NCBI GenBank assembly: GCA_951801675.1
Contig: CATONX010000007.1
Coordinates: forward strand, 38,515-102,514
Direction of reading: 5' to 3'
Length of the DNA: 64,000 nucleotides
From: an uncultured Eubacteriales bacterium
GTDB taxonomy: Bacteria; Bacillota; Clostridia; Oscillospirales; Acutalibacteraceae
Position numbers and translations under genes: made by a program. Positions 53,430 to 63,060 of the stretch are shown in pieces. Below the pieces are notes generated by a model that saw only the letters and a program-made list of their open reading frames with translations, ran no database searches and was not told the DNA's origin. How positions within the stretch are numbered: the first letter of the stretch is position 1; each line of letters begins with the position of its first letter.

Positions 53430-55541
53430 TTGGACCGGGTCCTACATTTCATTCTCCACCACCGCATTCTCGTCTGCTCCATCTTTCTGGTGCTGGTGGT
53501 GGCAAGTCTCTTGATGATTCCTCTGGTACAGGTCAATTACGATCTGGCGAAATATCTGCCGGAAGAATCCACCACCAAACAGGCCATTACCGTGCTGGAA
53601 GAGGAGTTTAGCTATCCCGGTACCGCCTCGGTGATGGTGGAGGACGTATCCCTGCGGGAAGCGGCGGACCTGAAAACGAAAATAGAAGGGGTGGAAAACG
53701 TATCGGCCGTGCTGTGGCTCGACTCGGTGGCCGATATCAATAAGCCCTTGGAGTTTATCGACCAAAGCTATCTCGACAGCTACTATAAGGACGGGGCGGC
53801 CCTCTATACCGTCCAGTTCACCGAAGGGAGCTATTCGCCCAAGTCGGGCGCCGCCTTAGAGGAAATCCGCACCCTGACGGAGAAACCGGTCTACATCACC
53901 GGCGCCGCGGAGGAAAACCGCAATATGAACCGCGTGATGAACGGGGAAATCACCACCATCGTGCTGGTGGTCATCCCGCTGTGCGTCCTGATCCTGATGC
54001 TGGCTTCCTCCACGTGGATTGAGCCGTTCATTCTTTTGTTCGTCATCGGCGTGTCCATCGTCATCAACATGGGCACCAATCTGCTGTTCGGTGAAGTCTC
54101 CTTCATCACCCACGGCATGGCATCCATTTTGCAGCTGGCCATGTCTATGGACTATTCTCTGTTCCTGATGCACCGGTACCTGGAGGAACGAAAGAAAACC
54201 GACAGCGTTTACGACGCGGTGGTGACCGCCACCAAAGCGTCCATCTCCTCCATCGCCGCCTCCAGTCTGACCACGGTGGCGGGCTTTTTGGCGCTGGTGT
54301 TCATGCAGTATTCCATCGGGACAGACTTAGGATTGGTCCTCGCCAAGGGCATCGTCATCAGCTTTTTGAGCGTCATCATCCTGACCCCCATCATCATCCT
54401 GACCATGCACAAGGTCATTGAGAAAAGCGCCCATCGCCAGCTGATGCCTCAATTCGGCAAGCTGGGGCGGGGGGTTCTCAAATCCCGGTGGGTGATTTTA
54501 GGGGTGGTGCTGGTGCTGCTGGTTCCCTGCTTCCTGGCGCAGAACAGCAATTCCTTCCTCTACGGCGATTCGTCGGGCAGCTCGGCCCAGGGCGAAGTCG
54601 CCGTGGCCAAGCAGAAGGTGGAAGACCGGTTTGGTGTCAGCAATCCCGTTATCCTGCTGGTTCCCAACGACAGCGTGGCCAAGGAAGCCCAGCTGGCAAA
54701 CGAACTTTCCGACATGAATGCAGTGGGAAGCGTGCAGGCCTTGGCCACCATGGCGGATCCGGCAATTCCCCGGGACATGATGCCCCAGGCGGTCAAGGAT
54801 ATGTTCATCTCCGAGGATTACAGCCGCATGATCGTGTCGCTGAACATCGAAGGGGAATCGGACGCTGTCTTTGCCGCCGTGGAGGACATTAAGGCCGCCG
54901 CCCAGCGGTACTATCCCGACCAGTGGCTGGCAGCGGGAACCCCCACCAGCGTCCTGGACATCAAGGATACGGTATCGCAGGACATTATGGTGGTCAATCT
55001 CTTTTCCATCCTGGCGGTGGGGCTCATCATCCTGCTGATCCAGCGGTCCCTGTCCATCCCGGTCATCCTGGTTTTCGCCATTGAGGCATCCATCTGGATC
55101 AACATGAGCGTACCCTATTTCTCCGGGTCAAAGCTCCTTTTCATCGGGTATCTGGTGGTAAGCTCCCTGCAATTGGGCGCCACCATCGACTATGCGATTT
55201 TGCTCACCACACGCTATACGGAATTCCGGCGCATTCAGCCGCCCCGGGAAGCCGCCGTGTCCGCCATCAAGACAGCCGGGCCGTCGGTGGTCATTTCCGC
55301 CCTCATTCTGGCAACGGCCGGCTTCTCCTACGGGCTTGTGTCCCAGATCGGGTCCATCAGCGAAATCGGCACGCTGCTCGGGCGGGGCGCAGCTCTCTCT
55401 GGCGTGCTGGTCCTCACCCTGCTTCCCATCCTATTGACCCTTTTGGACCCGGTCATCCGGGTCACCACCCTTGGAACGAAACACTTTTTGAAAGCGCCCT
55501 CGTCCAAAAAGCAAAGCAAAACCAACCAGAAAACGCCATAA
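53430..55541 (+). CDS. MMPL/RND-family exporter
   Basis: A 703-residue protein. It has one N-terminal helix, an external loop, a five-helix bundle (around TTIVLVVIPLCVLILMLASS, FVIGVSIVINMGTNLLFG and VTATKASISSIAASSLTTVAGFLALVFMQ), then a second repeat of the same layout (QDIMVVNLFSILAVGLIILLIQ to LSGVLVLTLLPILLTLL). The motifs AMSMDYSLFLMHRYLEER and LGATIDYAILLTTRYTEFR, with the proton-relay Asp-Tyr, mark MMPL transporters. These export lipids or drugs. TTG 53430 follows GGAGGTGGTCTGA. It is cotranscribed with TetR and a secreted heptad protein. Confidence 0.92.
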   Translation: MDRVLHFILHHRILVCSIFLVLVVASLLMIPLVQVNYDLAKYLPEESTTKQAITVLEEEFSYPGTASVMVEDVSLREAADLKTKIEGVENVSAVLWLDSVADINKPLEFIDQSYLDSYYKDGAALYTVQFTEGSYSPKSGAALEEIRTLTEKPVYITGAAEENRNMNRVMNGEITTIVLVVIPLCVLILMLASSTWIEPFILLFVIGVSIVINMGTNLLFGEVSFITHGMASILQLAMSMDYSLFLMHRYLEERKKTDSVYDAVVTATKASISSIAASSLTTVAGFLALVFMQYSIGTDLGLVLAKGIVISFLSVIILTPIIILTMHKVIEKSAHRQLMPQFGKLGRGVLKSRWVILGVVLVLLVPCFLAQNSNSFLYGDSSGSSAQGEVAVAKQKVEDRFGVSNPVILLVPNDSVAKEAQLANELSDMNAVGSVQALATMADPAIPRDMMPQAVKDMFISEDYSRMIVSLNIEGESDAVFAAVEDIKAAAQRYYPDQWLAAGTPTSVLDIKDTVSQDIMVVNLFSILAVGLIILLIQRSLSIPVILVFAIEASIWINMSVPYFSGSKLLFIGYLVVSSLQLGATIDYAILLTTRYTEFRRIQPPREAAVSAIKTAGPSVVISALILATAGFSYGLVSQIGSISEIGTLLGRGAALSGVLVLTLLPILLTLLDPVIRVTTLGTKHFLKAPSSKKQSKTNQKTP

Positions 55542-55586
55542 AGTGAACCATCCAGCAAAGCTATCCACGCGAAAGGAGCGATTGCG

Positions 55587-57206
55587 ATGAAACGGGTTCT
55601 TTCCATCTTGCTCACCGCGGTGTTGCTGATTACCACCGCTACCTTTGCCTCGGCTTCCACTCCCGCCGTCATGCCCGCGGCAGAAACCCAGGCCACCGGA
55701 GGGGAACCGGCGGCCGATAGCAAGGCTCAGTCCCTGGCAAAGGACGAAACCGTATACGTCACCCTCAACGCCGACGGAAGTATGGCTTCCATGTATGTGG
55801 TCAACCACCTGGAAACCCCGGCCGACGGGGTGTACACCGATTACGGCAGCTATACCGACATTCGAAACCTGACCGACTCCCAAGAGCCAACGGTGCGGGG
55901 AGACGAAATTTCCTTCACCCGGTCCAAAAGCGAAAAGGGACTTTACTACCAGGGCACCCCGGTCGGCGGCGCGCTTCCCTTTACCTATGCGTTCGAATAC
56001 GCGCTCGACGGCAAGCCCATGGATCCGCAGGAGCTGATCGGCAAGTCCGGCAAGGTGGAAATCACCATTAAGGTACACCCGAACCCGGACGCGAAGCCCT
56101 ATTTTGCGGAAAACTATCTGTCTCAAATCCAGCTGCCCTTAAACCTGGACGTCTGCTCGAAGATCAGCGCCCCGGGCGCCACCACCGTCATTGTGGGACG
56201 CACCGCCACCCTCGCCTACATGGCCATGGCCGGACGGGAAGGCGAATACCACCTCTCCTTTGAGGCCAAGGACTTCTCCATGGATGCCATCAGCATCACC
56301 TGCTCGTACTTCGACATCAACAGCTTCGTGGATGTGGACACCCAGGAAATCAAAGACGCGGTGGGACAGATGTCCGACGCCACCGGCCAGCTTTATGACG
56401 GCACCATCCAGCTCAAGAAGGGGCTGACCGCCCTTTCCGGCGGGCTCGACCAGCTGGCGGACGGCGCAGCCCAGGCAAAGGACGGAGCCGGGTCCCTCAC
56501 CGGCGGCATCGACGAATACACAAACGCCGTGAACGCCCTGTCCGACGGGTGCGACGAGATCACTGCCGCGGTCAACTCCTTTGCCGAGCAGGGAGAAAAG
56601 ATGCTAGGCTATTATCGGGACATCAAGGTCCGGGTGGAAGAAGCTCTTTCCAGCGTCAAAGAGCTCATTACCACCCTAGTGCCCGAGGAATACCAGCAAA
56701 AGGCCATGGAACTTCTAAAAAAGGCGGAGGACCAGCTTGCAAGCGTGGATAAAAAGATCAACGAGCTGTCCGACGGCATTCAGCAGCTGGTGGGAGGTAT
56801 TCGTTCTTTAAACGACGGCCTCGCCCAGCTCAAGGCCAACAGCGGTCCGCTCAAAGAGGGCGCCGCCCAGATGCGCGAAGGCTTGACCGCCCTTTCAAGC
56901 GGGCTCGACCAGATTTCCTCTCAGAGCGCGGCCATTCCCTCCGAGGTGCAGAAGCTGGCGGACGGCCAGCAGCTGCTGCACGAAGGAATCGGGGAATCCT
57001 CCTCTTACCTGGACCAGTTTGACTTCCTGGAAAAGAGCGAGGAAGGAAGCACGCCGATTTCCTTTGTGTCGGACAAAATTGTGCCCAATTCCGTGCAGTT
57101 TGTCATCCAGACGCCTGCTTTGACCAAGGAAACCCCAAAAGAGGAGATCAAAGAAGAAGCGGAGGACAAGAGCTTTTTTGACCGGCTTTTGGACCTGTTT
57201 CGATAA
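55587..57206 (+). CDS. Secreted heptad-repeat protein accompanying the MMPL exporter
   Basis: A 539-residue protein with a signal peptide (MKRVLSILLTAVLLITTATFASA). A beta-rich domain spans about residues 45-255. Then comes a long helical part with the LxxGxxxL type of repeat known from YhgE proteins: QLYDGTIQLKKGLTALSGG, LDQLADGAAQAKDGAGSL, and a second block LSDGIQQLVGGIRSLNDGLA...LREGLTALSSGL-like repeats. There is no C-terminal membrane anchor and the tail is acidic. It may form a coiled-coil partner of the exporter outside the membrane. Biochemical role unknown. Confidence 0.75.
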   Translation: MKRVLSILLTAVLLITTATFASASTPAVMPAAETQATGGEPAADSKAQSLAKDETVYVTLNADGSMASMYVVNHLETPADGVYTDYGSYTDIRNLTDSQEPTVRGDEISFTRSKSEKGLYYQGTPVGGALPFTYAFEYALDGKPMDPQELIGKSGKVEITIKVHPNPDAKPYFAENYLSQIQLPLNLDVCSKISAPGATTVIVGRTATLAYMAMAGREGEYHLSFEAKDFSMDAISITCSYFDINSFVDVDTQEIKDAVGQMSDATGQLYDGTIQLKKGLTALSGGLDQLADGAAQAKDGAGSLTGGIDEYTNAVNALSDGCDEITAAVNSFAEQGEKMLGYYRDIKVRVEEALSSVKELITTLVPEEYQQKAMELLKKAEDQLASVDKKINELSDGIQQLVGGIRSLNDGLAQLKANSGPLKEGAAQMREGLTALSSGLDQISSQSAAIPSEVQKLADGQQLLHEGIGESSSYLDQFDFLEKSEEGSTPISFVSDKIVPNSVQFVIQTPALTKETPKEEIKEEAEDKSFFDRLLDLFR

Positions 57207-57494
57207 CGAAAACGGTAGTCATAATCATGGAGCAGCACGCAAAGCCGTCCTGACCAAGTAAGGCTCCTGATCTGCTTCTTTAGGCAAAGGACCCATTTGA
57301 AACGAGCCGATTCCCATGCTTTCGAAGCGGGCAAACGCTGCCGTACCGGGTTGCACAAACGCGGCGCTCTGTTATCCACAGATAAGGCCTTTTGTTTCTC
57401 TTCGCGCCGCTGGCAGGTTTTTCTCTTATCCTGCCGCCTCGGCGGCAAGGCATCTGTCCCGGCTTGTTCCTTTGAAAAATACATCACGAAAAAA
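57207..57494. other. Intergenic region between convergent genes
   Basis: About 290 bases with no supported gene. It contains a perfect TTATCCACA at 57372-57380; a single copy is not enough to claim a DnaA-binding locus. Confidence 0.4.
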
Positions 57495-57528
57495 CTGCGG
57501 GCTTTCTTCTTAGGAAGAAAGCCCGCAG
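57495..57528. terminator. Bidirectional terminator
   Basis: CTGCGGGCTTTCTT / AAGAAAGCCCGCAG, perfect 14-bp stem with a 6-base loop. The minus strand continues TTTTTTCG and the plus strand CGCACGTTTTTA, so it can end both the heptad-protein and DHHW transcripts. Confidence 0.88.
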
Positions 57529-57547
57529 CGCACGTTTTTACTCGCTG

Positions 57548-58951
57548 TCAAAGGATGGACTCCAGCTTTGTCAGATAGCTCTTTTCCTGCGCGGCAAAGG
57601 AGTAGTTCATCACCAGCACGTCGTCAATCTGGTGTTCCCGGACAAAGTCGGTCAGACGGAAGCTGCCGCCGAACACCTTGGACACATGCCGCGGATCCAC
57701 TACATACACCTCGGAATAATGGTCGAGCAGGAAGGGGATGAAGGCGTTGCCGAAGGAATCCTTGGTCATGATGAGCTTCTTGCCGGTGCCGCAGTCGCTT
57801 GTAAACTTGATGAGAGCGGAATCCCCGCAGAAGCAGTCATAGGCATAGGTGGGGTTATTGAGCCCGGTCTTCACCGCCTGGATGTTATACTGAACGGTGT
57901 AATTGGAGTCGCCGTAGATTTCCCCGTTGTGGGTGCTCAGAGGCACGTAATAATCCAGGTAATCCGGGTTATCCCGCACCTTGTCCGACTGCGGATAGTT
58001 CTTCGCCGCCCGGTAGAGCGTCCCCAGGAAGTTTTCATACCGCCCGGTCTGGTATTCGCTCAGATCGTGGGCCTTGAACCCGGCCGATTCGCAGAAGGCC
58101 GTATAGGCATAATAAGCACCAAGCTGGGTCCAGTGGTGGTCGGAGCGGAAATAGATGTATTCGTCGGTATGGTTGCGAAGCTTGCCGTAGGCGTTGACCT
58201 GGATAACGTCATCCGACAGGTTTTCCTTGAGAATCTCCAGCGTGCGAAGCTGGGACTTATTACCGGTGTGATACTGGTTGGGCGAGTAAAACTCCACCGA
58301 CGTAGGCGCGGTCAAAGAGAACACTCTGCATTCCGGAAGCTGTTCTTTTATGGAATTGACCAGCTTCGCGTGGATGGGCAGATAGGTGGGGCTGACGGTA
58401 TACTGCTCCATAATCCGATCCTTCAGGATAATGGTGTAGTTTTCCTTCACTTCCGCGTCCGCGTTTCCGTCGATGTCCACGGGGGTGTTGTTGTCCGGCT
58501 CGGAGGATGCCTGCGAGGAAGAGGGATTTTCCGAGGAGCTGGATGGGTCGCTTTCGGAGGATACCTGAGAGGAGGACGGCGCAGAACTTTCCTCGTCGCC
58601 TCCAATCCCGGCCTGGTTTCCTTTGATGATGGTCATATCGTCCCCGGTTGGAACGAAATAAAGGTTATTGAGAAACTTATTGACCGACAAGAATAGGTTG
58701 CGCAAAGGAAACTGGTCGGTATAATAAGCGTCGAGCTTCTGAAAGTATTCGCCGGAAAAGAGAGAGGAAAAGGAGAAGGACGGCCATTGGGCCAGCTCCC
58801 GGTTCTCATCCTGCGAAACTTCGGCTTTCCCGTCCACCAAAGATACGGCGCCGAGAAAAATCAGCGGAACCACAAAGGTCAGGCACAAAATGCTGGTGAA
58901 CAGGTTACGGCGGCGCCGCCGGGCTTCTTTTTCAAGCTGTAAATCACGCAT
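57548..58951 (-). CDS. DHHW-family (AlgJ/AlgX-like) polysaccharide O-acylation protein
   Basis: A 467-residue protein. A cytoplasmic basic start (EKEARRRRRN) and one membrane helix (LFTSILCLTFVVPLIFLGAVSL) anchor an extracellular domain. A Ser-rich linker lies at about residues 118-150. The SGNH-like catalytic signatures are YFRSDHHWTQLGAYYAY (Asp-His) and IMTKDSFGNAFIPFL (Ser). Such proteins work with an MBOAT partner, moving acetyl or other acyl groups onto a secreted glycan. The partner gene lies 15 bases upstream on the same strand. The glycan acceptor is unknown; the rhamnose polymer encoded earlier in the window is one candidate. Confidence 0.87.
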   Translation of the reverse strand: MRDLQLEKEARRRRRNLFTSILCLTFVVPLIFLGAVSLVDGKAEVSQDENRELAQWPSFSFSSLFSGEYFQKLDAYYTDQFPLRNLFLSVNKFLNNLYFVPTGDDMTIIKGNQAGIGGDEESSAPSSSQVSSESDPSSSSENPSSSQASSEPDNNTPVDIDGNADAEVKENYTIILKDRIMEQYTVSPTYLPIHAKLVNSIKEQLPECRVFSLTAPTSVEFYSPNQYHTGNKSQLRTLEILKENLSDDVIQVNAYGKLRNHTDEYIYFRSDHHWTQLGAYYAYTAFCESAGFKAHDLSEYQTGRYENFLGTLYRAAKNYPQSDKVRDNPDYLDYYVPLSTHNGEIYGDSNYTVQYNIQAVKTGLNNPTYAYDCFCGDSALIKFTSDCGTGKKLIMTKDSFGNAFIPFLLDHYSEVYVVDPRHVSKVFGGSFRLTDFVREHQIDDVLVMNYSFAAQEKSYLTKLESIL

Positions 58952-58966
58952 ATGGTCCTTCCCTCC

Positions 58967-60385
58967 TTAAAACCGAAAATAGAGAAACGGGTTGTAGCTC
59001 TGCCCCACCAGGGACGCGGTGCAGAAAAAGAGCACCCCCGCCATATACACAAAGTTCAGCGAAAACTGCACCGCCATACCGGCGTTTCCTTTTTGCTGGC
59101 CCAAATAGCCGACCAGCTTCTTGACGTACTTGGAAAGCGGCAGGCAGGCGATCACCGCAATGACTGCAAACAGGGAATTGTTGATGATGATCGTCTGGGA
59201 AGTGGTGTCGATCAGTCCGTTGGGACTCGCAAAGAAGAAGCTTTGGAAGAAGGTCCCCAACTGCCCGAGATCGGTGAAATAGAAGAAGGCCCAGCCGATC
59301 AGAACCACCAAAAGCGAATAAGGCCGCTTGACATACCAGGGCATCTGCTCCATCTTCCCCTTGAGGATCACCTTTTCAAAGAAGAGGAACACGAAATAGT
59401 AAAGCCCCCAGAGGACAAAGTTCCAGCTGGCCCCGTGCCACAGACCCGTCAACGACCAGACGATCAAAAGGTTTAACACCAGATGCCTGCGGTTGCCGCC
59501 CAAGGGAATGTACACGTAATCCCGGAAAAACGAGCTCAGGGAAATGTGCCAGCGTCTCCAGAAGTCGGTGATGGAGGTGCAGATGTAGGGGTAATTGAAG
59601 TTCTCCGGATAGGTAAAGCCGAAAATCCGGCCAAGGCCGATGGCCATGTCGGAATAGCCGGAGAAGTCAAAGTAAATCTGGATGGCGAAGAGGAAGATGC
59701 CAAACCAGGCGCCCGCCGTAGTCAGCTCGGAAAGGTTGCTCGAAAGCAGCTGCTGGCACACCGATCCGGCGTAGTTGGCAATGAGCACCTTTTTGGCAAG
59801 GCCGGTCAAAAACCGGATGGACCCGTTTTTAAAGCCAGAAAGGGTGGTGGTGCGGTTATCGATCTGCTCGGCTACGTCCGTGTAACGCACAATAGGACCC
59901 GCGATCAACTGCGGGAACAGCGAAACATAGAGCAGGAAATTGGAAAATTTCATCTGTGCTTTGGTATTCCCGCGGTAGACGTCGATGGTGTAGCTGAGTG
60001 TTTGGAAGGTGTAGAAGGAAATGCCGATGGGCAGCGCGAACTCGGCAAAGGGCAGGTGGGCGGAAAAGAGCCCGTTGATGCTCTGGATAAAGAAGGCCGA
60101 GTATTTGAACACACCCAAGAGCCCCAAGTTGATGACAATGGAAGCGATCAGAGCCATTTTCGCATACTTGGTGCCTCGGTTTGCTTCGATGATGCGCCCG
60201 TTAAAGTAATCCACAAAGCCGGAAAAGATCAGCAGAATCACCCAAACCGGTTCGCCCCAAGCGTAAAAGAGCAGGGAAAGAACCAACAGGATGATGTTTT
60301 TGGCCCTCATTTTTCTTGCCACAAAATACAAAATCAGGCAAACAGGCAAAAACAGATAGAGAAAAATCAGACTGGAAAAAACCAT
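58967..60385 (-). CDS. MBOAT-family O-acyltransferase (AlgI/DltB-like)
   Basis: A 472-residue integral membrane protein with about eleven helices. The family start is MVFSSLIFLYLFLPVCLILYF. Conserved parts include LPIGISFYTFQTLSYTIDVYRG, FPQLIAGPIVRYTDV, FDFSGYSDMAIGLGRIFGF, TDFWRRWHISLSSFFRDYVYIPLGGN and the active-site His in LTGLWHGASWNFVLWG. It passes acyl groups across the membrane to the DHHW partner. ATG 60385 is chosen from homologues; the frame is open to 60592 but that extension lacks family similarity. The ribosome-binding site is weak (GGATG). Confidence 0.92.
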   Translation of the reverse strand: MVFSSLIFLYLFLPVCLILYFVARKMRAKNIILLVLSLLFYAWGEPVWVILLIFSGFVDYFNGRIIEANRGTKYAKMALIASIVINLGLLGVFKYSAFFIQSINGLFSAHLPFAEFALPIGISFYTFQTLSYTIDVYRGNTKAQMKFSNFLLYVSLFPQLIAGPIVRYTDVAEQIDNRTTTLSGFKNGSIRFLTGLAKKVLIANYAGSVCQQLLSSNLSELTTAGAWFGIFLFAIQIYFDFSGYSDMAIGLGRIFGFTYPENFNYPYICTSITDFWRRWHISLSSFFRDYVYIPLGGNRRHLVLNLLIVWSLTGLWHGASWNFVLWGLYYFVFLFFEKVILKGKMEQMPWYVKRPYSLLVVLIGWAFFYFTDLGQLGTFFQSFFFASPNGLIDTTSQTIIINNSLFAVIAVIACLPLSKYVKKLVGYLGQQKGNAGMAVQFSLNFVYMAGVLFFCTASLVGQSYNPFLYFRF

Positions 60386-60714
60386 AAAACATCCATTCTG
60401 CCGCTGCCGCAGGCGGCAAACTGTGCGGGCGGTTTTCTCGGCCGGATTAAAAACCGCCAGTTCTTTGGCCCAGCTCTGGCTCTCCTCCTGAATCTCGATA
60501 AAGAAATTCTGCCTATGAGGAATCTTCGAAGCCTGGAGCAAAAAAACGACACAGGACTCACTCATTAAAGCACGCCTGCGCCGCATTTTCAATAGCTTGT
60601 CCGGTTAAAAAAGAATTACAAACGAAGGAATTACATGTCGGATACAAATCGCAGACCATTCGCGTATTTCTTCCCGCTGCCATACAGAAAAAACGAGTGA
60701 AAGTGTGAAAACAT

Positions 60715-62880
60715 ATGAAAAACATTCTTTCCATCTTTGTCACCGATCTTAAGCGCCTGGCCACCAATTGGATTGCGCTGGTGGTAGCCATCGGCATCGT
60801 CGTCATCCCCTCCCTCTATGCCTGGTTCAACATCGCCGCCAACTGGGACCCTTACTCCAACACCGAAGGCATCCGGGTGGCGGTTGCCAGTGAGGACGAG
60901 GGCACCGCCCTGGAAGGAACCGAGCTGAACATCGGTCGTATGATCGTCGAAAAGCTCGCCGCCAACCACCAAATTGGCTGGGAGATTATGGACAGTGCCG
61001 ACGAAGCCATGGAAGGGGTGAAAAGCGGGGAGTATTACGCCACCATTCTGATTCCCGCTGATTTCAGCGAAAAAATCGCCAGCATTCTTACAAACGACAT
61101 CCAGCGTCCCACCATTGAGTACTATGTCAACGAAAAGAAAAACGCCATCGCTCCCAAAATCACCGATAAAGGGGTCGGCGTGGTGCAGCAGGAGGTCAAC
61201 AAGACTTTCATCTCCACCGTAACCGAGGTCATCGGCAAGGCCCTCAACCTGACCGACCAAACGCTCCAAAGCGACGGACGTTCGGCCATGGACGCCCTCC
61301 TTGCTTCCCTGGAGGAGGCGAGCGGGAACCTTGGCGAGATCTCCGTCACCCTCGGTTCCCTGGAAAGCGCCGCCCTCTCAGTGTCCGATGCTGCCGATCT
61401 ACTTTCCCTAGCCCTGCCCGAGGGGGACGCGCTCCTTGCCGACGGGCAGCAAACCGTCACCGACGCCAAAGGGGTCATCACCTCCTCGCGCCAGCTTTCC
61501 AGGCTCTTGTCTTCTTCCCTGGACACGGTGAGCTCCTGCGCTGCTACGCTCGTCCAGTCGGCAGGGCAGGAACTTGACGGCGCACTTGACCGCTTGGATG
61601 CGGGGCGGGAAGGCGCAGTGGAATCGCTCACCGCCGCCAAAGCCGCCAGTGACCGGGTGGTGCTCTTATGCCGGTCCCTCTCCTCTGCCCTCGAATCTTT
61701 GCACGAGCGGTTCCCCGACCTGCAAATCCTCTCAAAAGCCTGCGACCAGCTCGCCGCCCTGACCCAAAAGCAGCAGCTGCTGAGCGACCGGCTCGCCTCG
61801 GCTATTGCCGATCTAAATACCGCCGGCGGACTTTCCGCGCAAAAGCGCCAGGAACTCAAGTCTCTGGCAGCGGAGCTTCAATCGGATTGGCAGGCCTTTG
61901 ATTCGCTTCTTCACTCTCAGCTTACCCCCCAGCTCTCCTCCACCATGGACGGGGTCTTTGACACGCTCACCGATCTATCTGGGCTTTTGTCCTCCGCCAG
62001 CCGCTCCACCTCTCTGCTGGCAGGCTCGGCGGACAGCCTCAAAAGCGCTCTGTCTCATGGGGTGGACGCGCTGCGCGGCACCCAATCTCTCATTGACAGC
62101 GCCAAAGGACAGCTTGACCGGGTGCTCGGCGAGCTTCGGGGCGCGTCTGAGGGGGAAGCCATGCAAAAGCTCGAGGAGCTTTTGCAAAACGATCCCTCTT
62201 TGATGGCAAGCTTTCTGTCCGAACCGGTGGAGGTGGAGTCCACCTCCCTCTACCCCATTGCCAACTACGGCTCCGCCATGGCACCCTTCTATACCATTCT
62301 GGCCATTTGGGTGGGTGGTCTGGTGCTCGTGGCAATCCTCAAGGCCCGGGTAAAGGAGGAAGAGAAATACGCCCGCTTTAAACCCTACCAGCTTTACTTC
62401 GGCCGTTATCTGCTCTTCATGCTCTGCGGCATTCTCCAGGCCCTCATCGTCTGCCTGGGTGACTTATATCTTCTGCACATCCAGTGCCAAAATCCAGGCC
62501 TGTTTTTACTGGCCGGCGTCTGCTCGAGCGTGGTGTTCACCCTAATCATCTACACCCTGACCGTTTCCTTTGGTGATGTGGGCAAAGCCATCGCCGTCAT
62601 CCTTCTGGTCATCCAGGTGGCGGGGGCCGGCGGCACCTTCCCCATCGAAGTCACGCCGGACTTTTTCAAGGCCGTCAATCCTTTCCTCCCCTTTACCGCC
62701 GGTATCAACGCCATGCGGGAAACCATCGCCGGAATGTACGGCAATCACTATCTGCTCGATCTGCTGGGACTGTTCGCCCATGTGCCGGTTGCTCTGGTCA
62801 TCGGCCTGGTGCTTCGAAAGCCTTTGATCCGGATGAACGAGTTCTTCGAACGGCGGCTGGAAGAAACTAAGCTGATGTAA
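60715..62880 (+). CDS. YhgE/Pip-family ABC-2-type membrane protein
   Basis: A 721-residue protein. The N-terminal hallmark is MKNILSIFVTDLKRLATNWIALVVAIGIVVIPSLYAWFNIAANWDPY, one helix followed by the YAWFN motif. A long helical extracellular segment comes next (Leu/Ser/Asp-rich, residues about 150-510). Five or so C-terminal membrane helices start at APFYTILAIWVGGLVLVAIL and include the ABC-2 permease half. YhgE/Pip proteins serve as phage receptors and in ESX/type VII-type export contexts; the native role is unclear. It is divergent from the MBOAT gene and related in style to the heptad protein at 55587. Confidence 0.88.
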   Translation: MKNILSIFVTDLKRLATNWIALVVAIGIVVIPSLYAWFNIAANWDPYSNTEGIRVAVASEDEGTALEGTELNIGRMIVEKLAANHQIGWEIMDSADEAMEGVKSGEYYATILIPADFSEKIASILTNDIQRPTIEYYVNEKKNAIAPKITDKGVGVVQQEVNKTFISTVTEVIGKALNLTDQTLQSDGRSAMDALLASLEEASGNLGEISVTLGSLESAALSVSDAADLLSLALPEGDALLADGQQTVTDAKGVITSSRQLSRLLSSSLDTVSSCAATLVQSAGQELDGALDRLDAGREGAVESLTAAKAASDRVVLLCRSLSSALESLHERFPDLQILSKACDQLAALTQKQQLLSDRLASAIADLNTAGGLSAQKRQELKSLAAELQSDWQAFDSLLHSQLTPQLSSTMDGVFDTLTDLSGLLSSASRSTSLLAGSADSLKSALSHGVDALRGTQSLIDSAKGQLDRVLGELRGASEGEAMQKLEELLQNDPSLMASFLSEPVEVESTSLYPIANYGSAMAPFYTILAIWVGGLVLVAILKARVKEEEKYARFKPYQLYFGRYLLFMLCGILQALIVCLGDLYLLHIQCQNPGLFLLAGVCSSVVFTLIIYTLTVSFGDVGKAIAVILLVIQVAGAGGTFPIEVTPDFFKAVNPFLPFTAGINAMRETIAGMYGNHYLLDLLGLFAHVPVALVIGLVLRKPLIRMNEFFERRLEETKLM

Positions 62881-62923
62881 TACCGCAAGTGTGCCGGCAC
62901 CGATATTCCGTAACGAAAGCGCC

Positions 62924-62962
62924 AAGGGAGGCGCGGCGAAATTTCGCCGTGCCTCCCTTTTT
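62924..62962 (+). terminator. Terminator of the YhgE gene
   Basis: AAGGGAGGCGCGGCGAAA / TTTCGCCGTGCCTCCCTT, 18-bp stem with one mismatch, followed by TTTTG. Confidence 0.85.
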
Positions 62963-63060
62963 GCTCCGCTGGCGGTCCGGAACCGTCCCGCCGCCTTTTC
63001 TTTTTGGGAAAAAGCACGGCGCTCCCATGCAGTCGCTTTCCATCCAACCGTCTTTTCCTT

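Noticed and set aside
57372..57380. Perfect DnaA box TTATCCACA, possibly an origin
   Set aside because: A second perfect copy lies at 33268-33276 inside the sugar transferase gene, so single chance hits are expected in 64 kb; no cluster or AT-rich unwinding region.
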